Below, one piece after another: positions 43,352 through 51,597 of a stretch of 64,000 bases of DNA (position 1 is its first letter; the number at the start of each line of letters is the position of its first letter). Source of the stretch: CAXBDP01 sp963974465. Its GTDB lineage: Bacteria; Bacteroidota; Bacteroidia; Cytophagales; Cyclobacteriaceae. The position numbers and the translations under genes were made by a program. The stretch is from NCBI GenBank assembly GCA_049340005.1, contig JBMPIY010000014.1; one strand, written 5' to 3'. The notes under the pieces were generated by a model. That model made no database searches, was not told the origin of the DNA, and worked only from the letters and a program-made list of their open reading frames with translations.

Positions 43352-44365
43352 ATGAATTTTTTCGATAATCATAAAAAACTATTTGGTACAGCATTAGCCT
43401 TGTTTATAGGGCTAACAATTTTTGTCGCGATCCTTCCTGCCTTAAATAACCAAAAAAACAATGCTACGCTACCTGATTTTGAGCCTCTGAGTGGCCAAGC
43501 GCTCTTAGGAAAGAGTAGTTTTATATCTAACGGATGTGTGGCTTGCCATACACAACAGGTCCGGAATATAGAAATGGATAAAGTTTGGGGAGCTAGGCCC
43601 GGAATTGCTGCGGATTATGCAGGAAATACCCGAACTGATTTTTGGAGGAATACGGCGACCTTAATGGGAACTGAAAGAACTGGTCCAGATCTAACAAATA
43701 TTGGTCAGCGCCAACCTAGTATGGCTTGGAACTTATTACATCTATACCAACCGAGAGCCGTTGTTGAACAGTCTATAATGCCTGCCTACCCTTGGTTATT
43801 TGAAGTCAAAAATGAAGTAGGTGAAGATGATGTGGAAGTAAATGTGCCAGATCAATTTAGGGCTGGAGTGACAGGAAGAATAATTGCTTCGGAAGAAGCA
43901 CTCAATCTTGTGGCTTATTTGCAAAGTTTAATTCAAACGCCACTGCCAGATGGTAAGCCCGCCATGGAGTTTTTGTACAAAAATGAAGAAGGAGATATAA
44001 TAAGTAGTTCTGATGGAGGCTCTGCTGGTCTTCCTGATGGGCAAATCCTTTATACACAATACTGTGCGAGTTGTCATCAGGCTAATGGTGAAGGTCTAAA
44101 AGGTGCTTTCCCACCATTAAAAGGAAGCTCAATTGTGCAAGGTGATGACTTAGAATTATTTGTGAACATTATAATGCTTGGGTACGATGCGAAACCTGAA
44201 TATGCGGTAATGAATGCTGTAGGAACGGACAACAATTTATCAGCAGAAGAAATTACCGCAATTATTAATCATGAAAAGTCTAGTTGGGGGAATAATGCCA
44301 AATTGGTAGGAGTTGAGGATGTTAAGAAAATCATAACGGCAATTGAAATAACCAATAAAAATTAA
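43352..44365 (+). CDS. Membrane-anchored diheme cytochrome c (CcoO domain fused to a CcoP-like cytochrome c domain)
   Basis: This encodes 337 residues from the ATG at 43352. An N-terminal transmembrane helix (about 13-30) is followed by the CcoO heme site C62-V-A-C-H66 with GARPGIAADYAG, TGPDLTNIGQRQ and the Met ligand in SIMPAYPWL. A second, class I cytochrome c domain follows with CASCH at about 238-242. This fuses what are usually the separate CcoO and CcoP electron-delivery subunits, so the two genes may form a complete oxidase. The frame is open upstream into the oxidase gene, but the ATG gives the CcoO-like start. Confidence 0.88.
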   Translation: MNFFDNHKKLFGTALALFIGLTIFVAILPALNNQKNNATLPDFEPLSGQALLGKSSFISNGCVACHTQQVRNIEMDKVWGARPGIAADYAGNTRTDFWRNTATLMGTERTGPDLTNIGQRQPSMAWNLLHLYQPRAVVEQSIMPAYPWLFEVKNEVGEDDVEVNVPDQFRAGVTGRIIASEEALNLVAYLQSLIQTPLPDGKPAMEFLYKNEEGDIISSSDGGSAGLPDGQILYTQYCASCHQANGEGLKGAFPPLKGSSIVQGDDLELFVNIIMLGYDAKPEYAVMNAVGTDNNLSAEEITAIINHEKSSWGNNAKLVGVEDVKKIITAIEITNKN

Positions 44366-44369
44366 TGGT

Positions 44370-44642
44370 ATGAAGATTAAGTACTTGTTGTTTATATTAT
44401 TCAGTTTGTCTTATCAGGTAGTTTTAGCTTGTCCTGTTTGCGAACAACAGCAGCCAGAAATTACACAAGGTTTGACTCATGGAGCTGGCCCACAAAGCAA
44501 TTTTGACTGGGTAATTATTGCTATTATCACTGGTATCACATTGTTGACTTTAGTTTTTTCTCTAAAGTACTTACTTAAGCCAGGTGAGAAAAATGATGAT
44601 CATATCAAGCAGATAATTTTAACTCAAGAATACTATGAGTGA
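44370..44642 (+). CDS. Small membrane protein with a CPVC motif (90 aa)
   Basis: This encodes 90 residues: a signal sequence ending VVLA, then CPVCEQQQ right at the predicted mature N-terminus, a short periplasmic part, one transmembrane helix (about 46-69) and a charged tail. The CxxC pair at an exposed N-terminus suggests metal (copper or heme) delivery or thiol chemistry during oxidase assembly; the Cys could also be lipidated. I do not recognise a family. It starts four bases after the cytochrome gene and its end overlaps the next gene by eight bases. Confidence 0.7.
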   Translation: MKIKYLLFILFSLSYQVVLACPVCEQQQPEITQGLTHGAGPQSNFDWVIIAIITGITLLTLVFSLKYLLKPGEKNDDHIKQIILTQEYYE

Positions 44643-45039
44643 AGAGAGAAGTAAAATATTCCTTTTTATCGATGATGAAAATCAGCCAATATCTGAATTA
44701 TTCACACCGGTGCATTTTGAGCTTGATACTCGAAAATTGACTGATGGAGAACACACTTTAAAGATTGTAAGTAAATCACCAAACGGCAGAGAGGGCATAA
44801 GGAAAATAAAATTTATGGTGCGAAATGGGCCGGCTATATCGATTGAGGGAATTAGCGAAAACAGTGTAGTAGATGGGACTATTCCTTTGATGATCAATTC
44901 CTATGACAAGGGTAATCATAAAAACTTCATCATTGAGGGAAGTGAAACACCACAGAGTATTCCTAGTTGGCTGTGGATTTTGTTGATTAGTTTTTTCGGT
45001 TGGGCAATTTATTATTTGATTACAAATTTTAGTCTGTAA
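44635..45039 (+). CDS. Tail-anchored Ig-like protein of the oxidase cluster (134 aa)
   Basis: This encodes 134 residues without a signal peptide. An immunoglobulin-like strand region (about 8-100; 'LDTRKLTDGEHTLKIVSKSPNGREG') is followed by one C-terminal transmembrane helix (about 110-132, IPSWLWILLISFFGWAIYYLI). It could be an accessory subunit of the oxidase, similar in layout to domains seen beside Bacteroidota cytochrome oxidases. No function can be read. It overlaps the preceding gene by eight bases, so the pair is tightly coupled. Confidence 0.65.
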   Translation: MSEERSKIFLFIDDENQPISELFTPVHFELDTRKLTDGEHTLKIVSKSPNGREGIRKIKFMVRNGPAISIEGISENSVVDGTIPLMINSYDKGNHKNFIIEGSETPQSIPSWLWILLISFFGWAIYYLITNFSL

Positions 45040-45050
45040 GAATTTATCAA

Positions 45051-45437
45051 ATGAAAAAGGACATAAAAACTCTTGAAGATATTAAGATCATGGTCAATGC
45101 CTTTTATCAAAAAGTACGAGAGGATGATTTACTTTCAGAAGTATTCAATAGTAAAATTGAAGATCGATGGCCAGAACATCTTGAGAAAATGCATCGCTTT
45201 TGGCAAACTGTTTTATTGGAAGAGCATACCTATTATGGGAGCCCATTTTTACCTCATGCAAGCTTACCAGTATCGGGAGAACACTTTGAACGTTGGCTGA
45301 AACTATTTTATGAAACCATAGATGGCTTGTTTGAAGGCGAAAAAGCAAATCGAGCAAAATGGCAGGGAGAGCGAATGGCAACTATGTTTCATTCTAAAAT
45401 AGGATATAATAGAAATAATTCTTTAATGCCTTTGTAA
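45051..45437 (+). CDS. Group III truncated hemoglobin
   Basis: This encodes 128 residues. MVNAFYQKVREDDLLSEVFN opens the 2-on-2 globin fold. HLEKMHRFWQTVLLEEHTYYGSPFLPHASLPVSGEHFERWL contains the proximal His in the HFERW helix and the Tyr/Trp pattern of group III proteins. These globins bind oxygen and nitric oxide and are often induced by nitrosative stress. It overlaps the next gene's start by one base. Confidence 0.93.
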   Translation: MKKDIKTLEDIKIMVNAFYQKVREDDLLSEVFNSKIEDRWPEHLEKMHRFWQTVLLEEHTYYGSPFLPHASLPVSGEHFERWLKLFYETIDGLFEGEKANRAKWQGERMATMFHSKIGYNRNNSLMPL

Positions 45438-45874
45438 TGGTAAGAATAAAGCACCCGATAGCCCTACTTTCTGCCTTCATTTGGATTGGCTTTGTAAGTG
45501 CAATCAGTTTTATGGAAGCATGGCTTAAATTTCAAGCACCTGGAGTTTCTCTACAAATTGGTTTAGGGATTGGGCGATTAGTATTTGATGCTCTTAATAA
45601 GGTAGAATGGGTTTTCGCACTTGCTGTTATTGTTAACTTGATTTTTGATAAAAGTAGACCCACGACAATGCAAATAGCGCTTTTTTCGATTCCAGTAATC
45701 CTGCTAAGCCTTCAAACTATATGGCTGCTTCCAATACTAGATGCAAGAGCCGAGTTAATCATACAAAATCAAATCCCACCTTCATCAAACGTACACTTTT
45801 ATTATATAGGAATAGAGGTAATCAAAGTGGTTTGCTTGAGCTTATATGGAGTTTCACAATTTAAAAAATCGTAA
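45437..45874 (+). CDS. Four-helix membrane protein of the nitrosative-stress cluster, unknown function
   Basis: This encodes 145 residues with four predicted transmembrane helices (about 8-26, 51-70, 78-97 and 122-140). Acidic residues near helix ends (E28 in SFMEAW, E57) and conserved-looking His7 could bind a cofactor, but this is conjecture. The gene overlaps the hemoglobin stop by one base and is 11 bases before the RIC gene. The family is not recognised. Confidence 0.65.
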   Translation: MVRIKHPIALLSAFIWIGFVSAISFMEAWLKFQAPGVSLQIGLGIGRLVFDALNKVEWVFALAVIVNLIFDKSRPTTMQIALFSIPVILLSLQTIWLLPILDARAELIIQNQIPPSSNVHFYYIGIEVIKVVCLSLYGVSQFKKS

Positions 45875-45885
45875 AGATTAAAATC

Positions 45886-46608
45886 ATGAACATGCAAGGA
45901 AATCAGATCATAGGAGAATTAGTTGCGAAGGACTACCGCGCAGCATCCGTATTCAAAAAGTATGGAATAGATTTCTGTTGTCAAGGCAACCGAACTATTC
46001 AAGAAGCTAGTGAAAAGAAGGGAGTTGAATTTATAAAAGTACTAGCAGATTTGGAGGAAGTTACTCAAGCAAACAGTAATAGTTTTTCAGATTATCAATC
46101 ATGGCCCTTGGATTTATTGGCTGATTATATTGAAAAGAAACATCATCGGTACGTTCAAGATAAAACGTTAGAGATACAGCCATATTTAGATAAAATTTGT
46201 AAAGTACATGGACAAAATCATCCAGAACTTTTTGAAATCAGAAATGAATTTAATGAAAGCGCAGGAGAGCTTGCTGTTCATATGAAAAAGGAAGAACTGA
46301 TTTTATTTCCTTTCATTCGAAAAATGGTAAAAGCGAAGCAAGGAGGAAATAGCATTGGAATTCCACATTTTGATACTGTTCAAAACCCCATAAAAATGAT
46401 GGTGGAAGAGCATTCAGTAGAAGGAGAGCGATTCCGGAAGATTGATGAAATTAGTAATGGTTTCACTCCGCCACTAGATGCTTGTAATACCTACCAAGTG
46501 ACCTTTGCTCTACTGAAAGAATTTGAACAAGATTTACATCTGCATATACATTTAGAAAATAATATTTTGTTTCCTAAAGCTATTGAATTAGAAAAACAAA
46601 TTAGCTAA
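45886..46608 (+). CDS. Iron-sulfur cluster repair di-iron protein (RIC/ScdA/YtfE)
   Basis: This encodes 240 residues. An N-terminal DUF542/ScdA domain has the signature GIDFCCQGNRTIQEA. It is followed by a hemerythrin-like four-helix bundle with di-iron ligands in KKHHRYV, HPELFEIR, HMKKEELILFPF, EEHSVEGE and HIHLENNILFPK. RIC proteins release iron or nitric oxide to restore damaged Fe-S clusters. It is the functional marker of this cluster. The next gene starts in its stop codon. Confidence 0.94.
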   Translation: MNMQGNQIIGELVAKDYRAASVFKKYGIDFCCQGNRTIQEASEKKGVEFIKVLADLEEVTQANSNSFSDYQSWPLDLLADYIEKKHHRYVQDKTLEIQPYLDKICKVHGQNHPELFEIRNEFNESAGELAVHMKKEELILFPFIRKMVKAKQGGNSIGIPHFDTVQNPIKMMVEEHSVEGERFRKIDEISNGFTPPLDACNTYQVTFALLKEFEQDLHLHIHLENNILFPKAIELEKQIS

Positions 46609-47060
46609 TGCCTATTAAACGAAACGAATTCCTGCAAGCGATAAGTCGTGAACATCATCACGGCTTATTACTTTGTTGGAAAATTAGAGCTGGTATCAAA
46701 AAGAGAATTGAACCTAGCCGTATGAAAATGTATGTAGATTGGTTTTATCAAGACCATTTGTTGCCACATTTTGAGATCGAAGAAAAATTCATTTTTCCAA
46801 TCCTAAGTAAAGAAGATGGACTTATTAAAAGGGCATTATTAGAACATCGTAGATTAAGGAGATTATTTGAGTCTACAAAAGAGATATTAAGAAACTTGAG
46901 TTTGATTGAAGAAGAGTTAGATAATCATATTAGATTTGAAGAGCGTGTTTTATTTAATGAAATTCAAGCTATCGCCACTCAAGATCAGTTGACTCAAATT
47001 CAATTTCATCATAAAGAAACCAAGTTTAAGGACAATTTATCAGATCCTTTTTGGGTTTAA
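46608..47060 (+). CDS. Hemerythrin-like domain protein
   Basis: This encodes 150 residues of a four-helix hemerythrin HHE fold, with ligand positions in REHHHGLLL, HFEIEEKFIFPIL, EHRRLRRLF and HIRFEERVLFNEI. Its ATG shares a base with the RIC stop (TAATG). It is likely to be a second di-iron protein handling oxygen or nitric oxide, or an iron donor to RIC. Confidence 0.9.
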   Translation: MPIKRNEFLQAISREHHHGLLLCWKIRAGIKKRIEPSRMKMYVDWFYQDHLLPHFEIEEKFIFPILSKEDGLIKRALLEHRRLRRLFESTKEILRNLSLIEEELDNHIRFEERVLFNEIQAIATQDQLTQIQFHHKETKFKDNLSDPFWV

Positions 47061-47132
47061 CTTTGATGATTATACCCAATCTATATTTTTCTCCAATTCA
47101 ATAAAATTGATTATAATAAAAATCCCCAACCC

Positions 47133-48833
47133 TTAATACCCCGCAGCCTGTCCATCCTTCCTAGATTCTGAAGCACCGAAGTAGATTTTGCGAACGGGAT
47201 CCCATTTTATGGCTTGGTATCCACCATATCCGCCAAAGCCCCAGCGTACTTGGTGGCCTTTGTCCATTAGTTGGCGAACTACATCCCAACCAAAACCATC
47301 TTCAAGAGTAATATAACCACCATTGAGCATGCGCTCGCCTGTGGGTTCTGATGAGCCCAAATGATCTATTCTAGGAGCATCGCCTGCTTCTTGAATATTC
47401 ATACCAAAGTCTACCATATTCATTACGATTTGCACATGGCCTAATGGCTGAAAACTACCCCCCATTACTCCAAAACTCATCATCGGTTGACCATCCTTGG
47501 TAATGAAGGCCGGAATAATCGTTTGGAATGGACGTTTGCCGGGAGCATAGGTATTGAATTGCCCTTCATTCAGATCGAAAAGTTCGCCTCTATCTTGTAA
47601 TACAAAGCCTAATCCATCGGGCACCATTCCAGAACCCATTCCTCTATAATTACTTTGGATAAGCGACACCATATTTCCGTCTTCATCGGCCACAGTCATA
47701 TAAATAGTATCACCCTCCCGCAAGGCAGGGTTGCCGGCATCGTAAGTGCGAGCAGCTCGATCCGGATTAATTAATGCACGTCTTTCGGCTGCATAATCTT
47801 TGCTAATCAGCCAATCCAATGGAATATCTTGGAAGGCAGGATCTGCATAAAATTTAGCTCTATCCTCAAAAGCAAGTTTCTTAGCTTCCACAAACAAATG
47901 AATATGTTCAGGACTGCCGTAAGGAATTTCAGAGAAATCATACCCTTCGAGGATATTTAGCATTTGTAATGCGGCAACACCTTGACTATTTGGAGGTAAT
48001 TCCCAAACATCATATCCGCGATAATTTACCAAAGCCGGTTCCACCCATTCCGAAGTATGCGATGCCAAATCCTCATAGCTCAAAAAGCCACCTTGTTTCT
48101 GAATAAAGTCGCTAATAGTCCTTGCGATGCTTCCTTTATAAAATTCATCCCTCCCGCCTTTTGCGATTTTCTCAAAAGTATTGGCAAGGTCAGGGTTGGT
48201 TTTAATATCTCCTGTTACAGGCTTTTTTCCATTTATACTGAAGGTCTCCATAAAGTTTGGATATTCACCCAAAATATCGATTCCTCTTGCCCAGTAATAG
48301 GCGATGTACTCGGGAATCGGAAAGCCATTTCGAGCATAGCCGATCGCAGGATCAAACAATTCTGCCCAAGGTTTAGAACCAAATTTCTGATGCATTTCCC
48401 ACCAGCCATCCACAGCACCTGGTACGGATACGGGTAGCGGACCATAAGCGGGAATCCGAGTCATGCCTTTTTCCTTGAAATATTCTAGCGTAAGACTTTT
48501 TGGTGAGCGACCACTGGCATTAAGTCCATGCAATTTTTGGGTTTTAGCATCCCAAATAATCGCAAACAAATCGCCTCCCATACCATTTCCAGTAGGCTCT
48601 ATCAAGCCCAATGTGGCATTTGCTGCGATGGCGGCGTCAATGGCATTTCCGCCAGATTTCAACACGTCTAATGCAACTTGAGTAGCCAATGGATGACTAG
48701 TAGCAGCCATTCCTTTTTGAGCAATTACCTCCGATCGGGTAGCGAAACTCTTGCCTACCACGCGATCTTGTGCCAATAATGCAAATGGTGTAGCTAATAG
48801 AATAGCCACTCCTATAAATATATTTCTAGTCAT
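47133..48833 (-). CDS. Gamma-glutamyltransferase-family protein
   Basis: This encodes 566 residues with a signal peptide ending FALLAQ. The GGT core is seen in GGNAIDAAIAANATLGLIEPTGNGMGGDLFA, and the autoprocessing site lies at GDTIYMTVADEDG, where the Thr aligns with the nucleophile of TTHYSVVD. Downstream are DRGELFDL and SFGVMGGSFQPLGHVQ. It probably hydrolyses glutathione or other gamma-glutamyl compounds in the periplasm. Two GCGGGAGG sites lie in it. Confidence 0.93.
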   Translation of the reverse strand: MTRNIFIGVAILLATPFALLAQDRVVGKSFATRSEVIAQKGMAATSHPLATQVALDVLKSGGNAIDAAIAANATLGLIEPTGNGMGGDLFAIIWDAKTQKLHGLNASGRSPKSLTLEYFKEKGMTRIPAYGPLPVSVPGAVDGWWEMHQKFGSKPWAELFDPAIGYARNGFPIPEYIAYYWARGIDILGEYPNFMETFSINGKKPVTGDIKTNPDLANTFEKIAKGGRDEFYKGSIARTISDFIQKQGGFLSYEDLASHTSEWVEPALVNYRGYDVWELPPNSQGVAALQMLNILEGYDFSEIPYGSPEHIHLFVEAKKLAFEDRAKFYADPAFQDIPLDWLISKDYAAERRALINPDRAARTYDAGNPALREGDTIYMTVADEDGNMVSLIQSNYRGMGSGMVPDGLGFVLQDRGELFDLNEGQFNTYAPGKRPFQTIIPAFITKDGQPMMSFGVMGGSFQPLGHVQIVMNMVDFGMNIQEAGDAPRIDHLGSSEPTGERMLNGGYITLEDGFGWDVVRQLMDKGHQVRWGFGGYGGYQAIKWDPVRKIYFGASESRKDGQAAGY

Positions 48834-49054
48834 AATGATGTGTATTGTAAAGCTTTAATTTAACGGGTTTGAGATGAAACACCTACAAGAATTTTATAAT
48901 AGGAGATTATTGGTCTAAATATGCAAATTGTTTCATTCAAATTGAGCCACCGTACCAATGGGTGTAATTGTGAAAAGCGGTAACTTATATTTTGAATCGT
49001 AGACTTTTTGTTGGAATATTATCTATCTGATTACCTATCAATTCTATTTGACTC

Positions 49055-49774
49055 ATGAATTCCAAAAAGACCCGTCCTTGGCTAATATTATTTCTGATGG
49101 TTTCTGCGGCCAACCTAATAGGAACTGCGTTCGATCTAAATGCTTTGGCTAACCTCAGCAAACCAGGATTGATACTCATATTGGGTATTTACTTTTTCAA
49201 TTCAGTCGAAAAAAGTACTCAACATGGCTTTGTTCGCACTGCCCTATTGGCACTTTTTTTCTCATGGCTTGGTGATGTGCTGCTAATCTTTGCAGATTTA
49301 TTTCTTTTTGGGTTAGGAGCATTCTTGCTCGGACAATTGTTTTATGTATTCACCTATAAAAATGCAGTAGTGCCAGTAGCTAATAATCGAAGCACCTTGC
49401 TCCGCCGAGTATTTTGGTCGGTGACGATGATGTTTTTCGGTTTTCTGTTACTCTATATTATGTATCCGTTCTTAGGAGAATTATTAATTCCAGTCGTGTT
49501 TTACTGTATCGTTATTGTATTGATGGGTATAATGGCAGTGCAGCGAAATGGTAAAACGTCACAAGTAAGTTACAGCCTCACATTATTCGGAGCACTGCTA
49601 TTTCTTACTTCAGATGCTATTTTAGGTTTAGGCAAATTTGTGGGCTCTATAGAGAATGGTCATTTCTATGTAATGCTTACTTATATCCTTGCGCAGTGGT
49701 TTATTATAGAAGGATTGATCAAACATTATCAATTTTTGCAAGAAGATTCGATTCCGGAGCCGGAAATAATTTAA
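49055..49774 (+). CDS. Lysoplasmalogenase-like membrane protein (YhhN/TMEM86 family)
   Basis: This encodes 239 residues with about eight hydrophobic helices. The conserved YhhN features are FSWLGDVLLIF in the third helix, GLGAFLLGQLFYVFTY, and LFLTSDAILGLGKF near the C-terminus, the last two carrying the conserved Asp residues. Members cleave the vinyl-ether bond of lysoplasmalogens; activity in bacteria is shown for few of them. It is alone between a divergent GGT gene and the small gene at 49903. Confidence 0.85.
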   Translation: MNSKKTRPWLILFLMVSAANLIGTAFDLNALANLSKPGLILILGIYFFNSVEKSTQHGFVRTALLALFFSWLGDVLLIFADLFLFGLGAFLLGQLFYVFTYKNAVVPVANNRSTLLRRVFWSVTMMFFGFLLLYIMYPFLGELLIPVVFYCIVIVLMGIMAVQRNGKTSQVSYSLTLFGALLFLTSDAILGLGKFVGSIENGHFYVMLTYILAQWFIIEGLIKHYQFLQEDSIPEPEII

Positions 49775-49902
49775 TAGAAAATTCTGCCTGATTTAGCTCA
49801 AACGGCATTTTATATTGATTAGCGGAATAAAATCCAATTAAAATTTGACTTTAAGTTTTATTTTCAGGATATTCAACTATTCTTAACCTAAACCAAAATG
49901 CT

Positions 49903-50073
49903 ATGAAGACTACTGCTAAGCTCGAAGAAAACGCAGGTCTAGGCTTAACCATCCTAGGATTTTTAACAGCGACAGGTTCTTTTGTATATATTTTAATTGT
50001 CATTTTTCAATTAGTTGCTGCTTACACACAAGGTTCGGCCTTGCCGGAAAATATAGAGGGGTTGCTTCCGTAA
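49903..50073 (+). CDS. Small membrane protein (56 aa), hypothetical
   Basis: This encodes 56 residues starting MKTTAKLEENAGLGLTILG: a short basic/acidic N-terminus, one transmembrane helix (about 18-42), and a C-terminal LPENIEGLLP. It stands before a bidirectional terminator. The codon pattern and clear start and stop between two terminators support a real gene. No family is recognised. Confidence 0.6.
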   Translation: MKTTAKLEENAGLGLTILGFLTATGSFVYILIVIFQLVAAYTQGSALPENIEGLLP

Positions 50074-50098
50074 TTGGATTTTAAATTTGTTCAAAATG

Positions 50099-50126
50099 AA
50101 AAGGGCCACATTGTGACCCTTTTTTA
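50099..50126. terminator. Bidirectional intrinsic terminator
   Basis: AAAAGGG and CCCTTTT enclose the inner dyad CACATTGTG. A/T runs on both sides let it serve the small gene on the plus strand and the M24 peptidase gene on the minus strand. Confidence 0.75.
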
Positions 50127-50127
50127 A

Positions 50128-51486
50128 TTATCTGTTATAAGGTAAAATTCGAGGAATTGGATAGATCTCCGTTTGCCTACCATCAATGTATCTGAATTTT
50201 CCATTTTCATCGAAGTAACCATCTTCTTCCAGCATTATTCGTATGGTCTTTTTCCATTCCGGAATCTCCACAGCCGCATTCAATTCAATGGAATAAGCTG
50301 TTCTATAGTTTAACGGATAGTCACCTGCACCTATCGTTCTTCCCTGATTGTCCCACATACCAATAGTTGGCCCAGAGGCATGACCATAATAGCCGATAGG
50401 GTGCGTGTAAATAGTGCCGTTGATTCCTTCAGCTTTAGCATTGGCAAGAGCTTTAGCAAGAATTTCATTTCCTGATAAGCCTTGTTTGAATTCATTGGTA
50501 AGCAAATCTTGCAAACGATTTCCCTTCTTGAATGCATCTTGCAAAAGCTTTGGAACTTCTGTTTCTCCTGGTTTCAGAATATAAGCATGCTGTTGTGTGT
50601 CCGTATTTAATCTCAAGTAAGTGATGCCAAAATCCACATGAATCAAGTCGCCTGGATAAATCACCTGCTCTTCGGGGCGGGAGGAAAAAGTCCTTAAGTG
50701 ATCAAAGTTTTCCGGATCAGCTCTTTGCACATCGACTGATGGATGAAACCATGTGTCCAATCCAAGTTCTCTATTTCTATTGCGAAACCACCATACCAAA
50801 TCATTGGTAGTCGTTACGCCCGGAGTAATTACTTTTTCTGAAAACCCTTCTTGAATAATCACATGTGCAATTCGGCAAATGTGCTGGTAAATAGCCATTT
50901 CATTGTCGGTGCGAGTTTCTAACCATGCTACACCCAAATTCTCAGCAGAAACCACTCTTTCTTGAAACTTAGGATCCAGTTCGGCCATAAACTCTTTATG
51001 CTCTGTATATGTGAGCCCGTCCACATGCGCGTAATTGGTGGAGAAATTAAGCGCAATTTTATTCGGATTCCGCTCATTTATTAAGCGAACCAAAGCTTTC
51101 CATTGGTCTGGCTGTGTAGCTTGATTCCAAGCTCCTTTAAATAAATTGCCCACATCGTATCGTGCTATAGCTAGTCTTTCTACACCTAGTTCCGGACCTC
51201 TATCGTACATCACCATAATGGTTCTGCGACGAGCAGAAATCCAAGTGGAAGGCAGCATCGTACGTAGCACGGGATCTTCATTATATTCTCTTGAAATGAT
51301 AATCCACATATCAATACCATGTTTCCGCATCAGGTCGGGAAGCACCGTTTCGAAGCGTTCTTCTAATAATCTGTCAACAATAATGGAGCGTTCTTTCTCA
51401 TCTAATATGGCAGGCATTTCCAATTGAAATTGTGCCATAGCAGGAAAGGCAAAAAGGGAAATAAAAAGTATGGATAAAATCCTCAT
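50128..51486 (-). CDS. Secreted M24-family metallopeptidase (Xaa-Pro aminopeptidase-like)
   Basis: This encodes 452 residues with a signal peptide ending FPAMAQ. The pita-bread fold metal ligands are in HVDFGITYLRL (Asp), a conserved Asp in NTDTQQHAYI, HPIGYYGHASGPTIG (His) and late glutamates near SIELNAAVEIPEW. An N-terminal creatinase-like domain is present. It probably removes N-terminal residues preceding proline in the periplasm. Confidence 0.88.
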   Translation of the reverse strand: MRILSILFISLFAFPAMAQFQLEMPAILDEKERSIIVDRLLEERFETVLPDLMRKHGIDMWIIISREYNEDPVLRTMLPSTWISARRRTIMVMYDRGPELGVERLAIARYDVGNLFKGAWNQATQPDQWKALVRLINERNPNKIALNFSTNYAHVDGLTYTEHKEFMAELDPKFQERVVSAENLGVAWLETRTDNEMAIYQHICRIAHVIIQEGFSEKVITPGVTTTNDLVWWFRNRNRELGLDTWFHPSVDVQRADPENFDHLRTFSSRPEEQVIYPGDLIHVDFGITYLRLNTDTQQHAYILKPGETEVPKLLQDAFKKGNRLQDLLTNEFKQGLSGNEILAKALANAKAEGINGTIYTHPIGYYGHASGPTIGMWDNQGRTIGAGDYPLNYRTAYSIELNAAVEIPEWKKTIRIMLEEDGYFDENGKFRYIDGRQTEIYPIPRILPYNR

Positions 51487-51597
51487 TTGTGAATAGTTTA
51501 GAATTGATTCACAAAATAGCTAAAGAGGGTCTTATGGAAAAATTAAAATGAATATTTAGTAATGGAGTAGTTTTCTAAGAAATTTTAAAGTACATCC

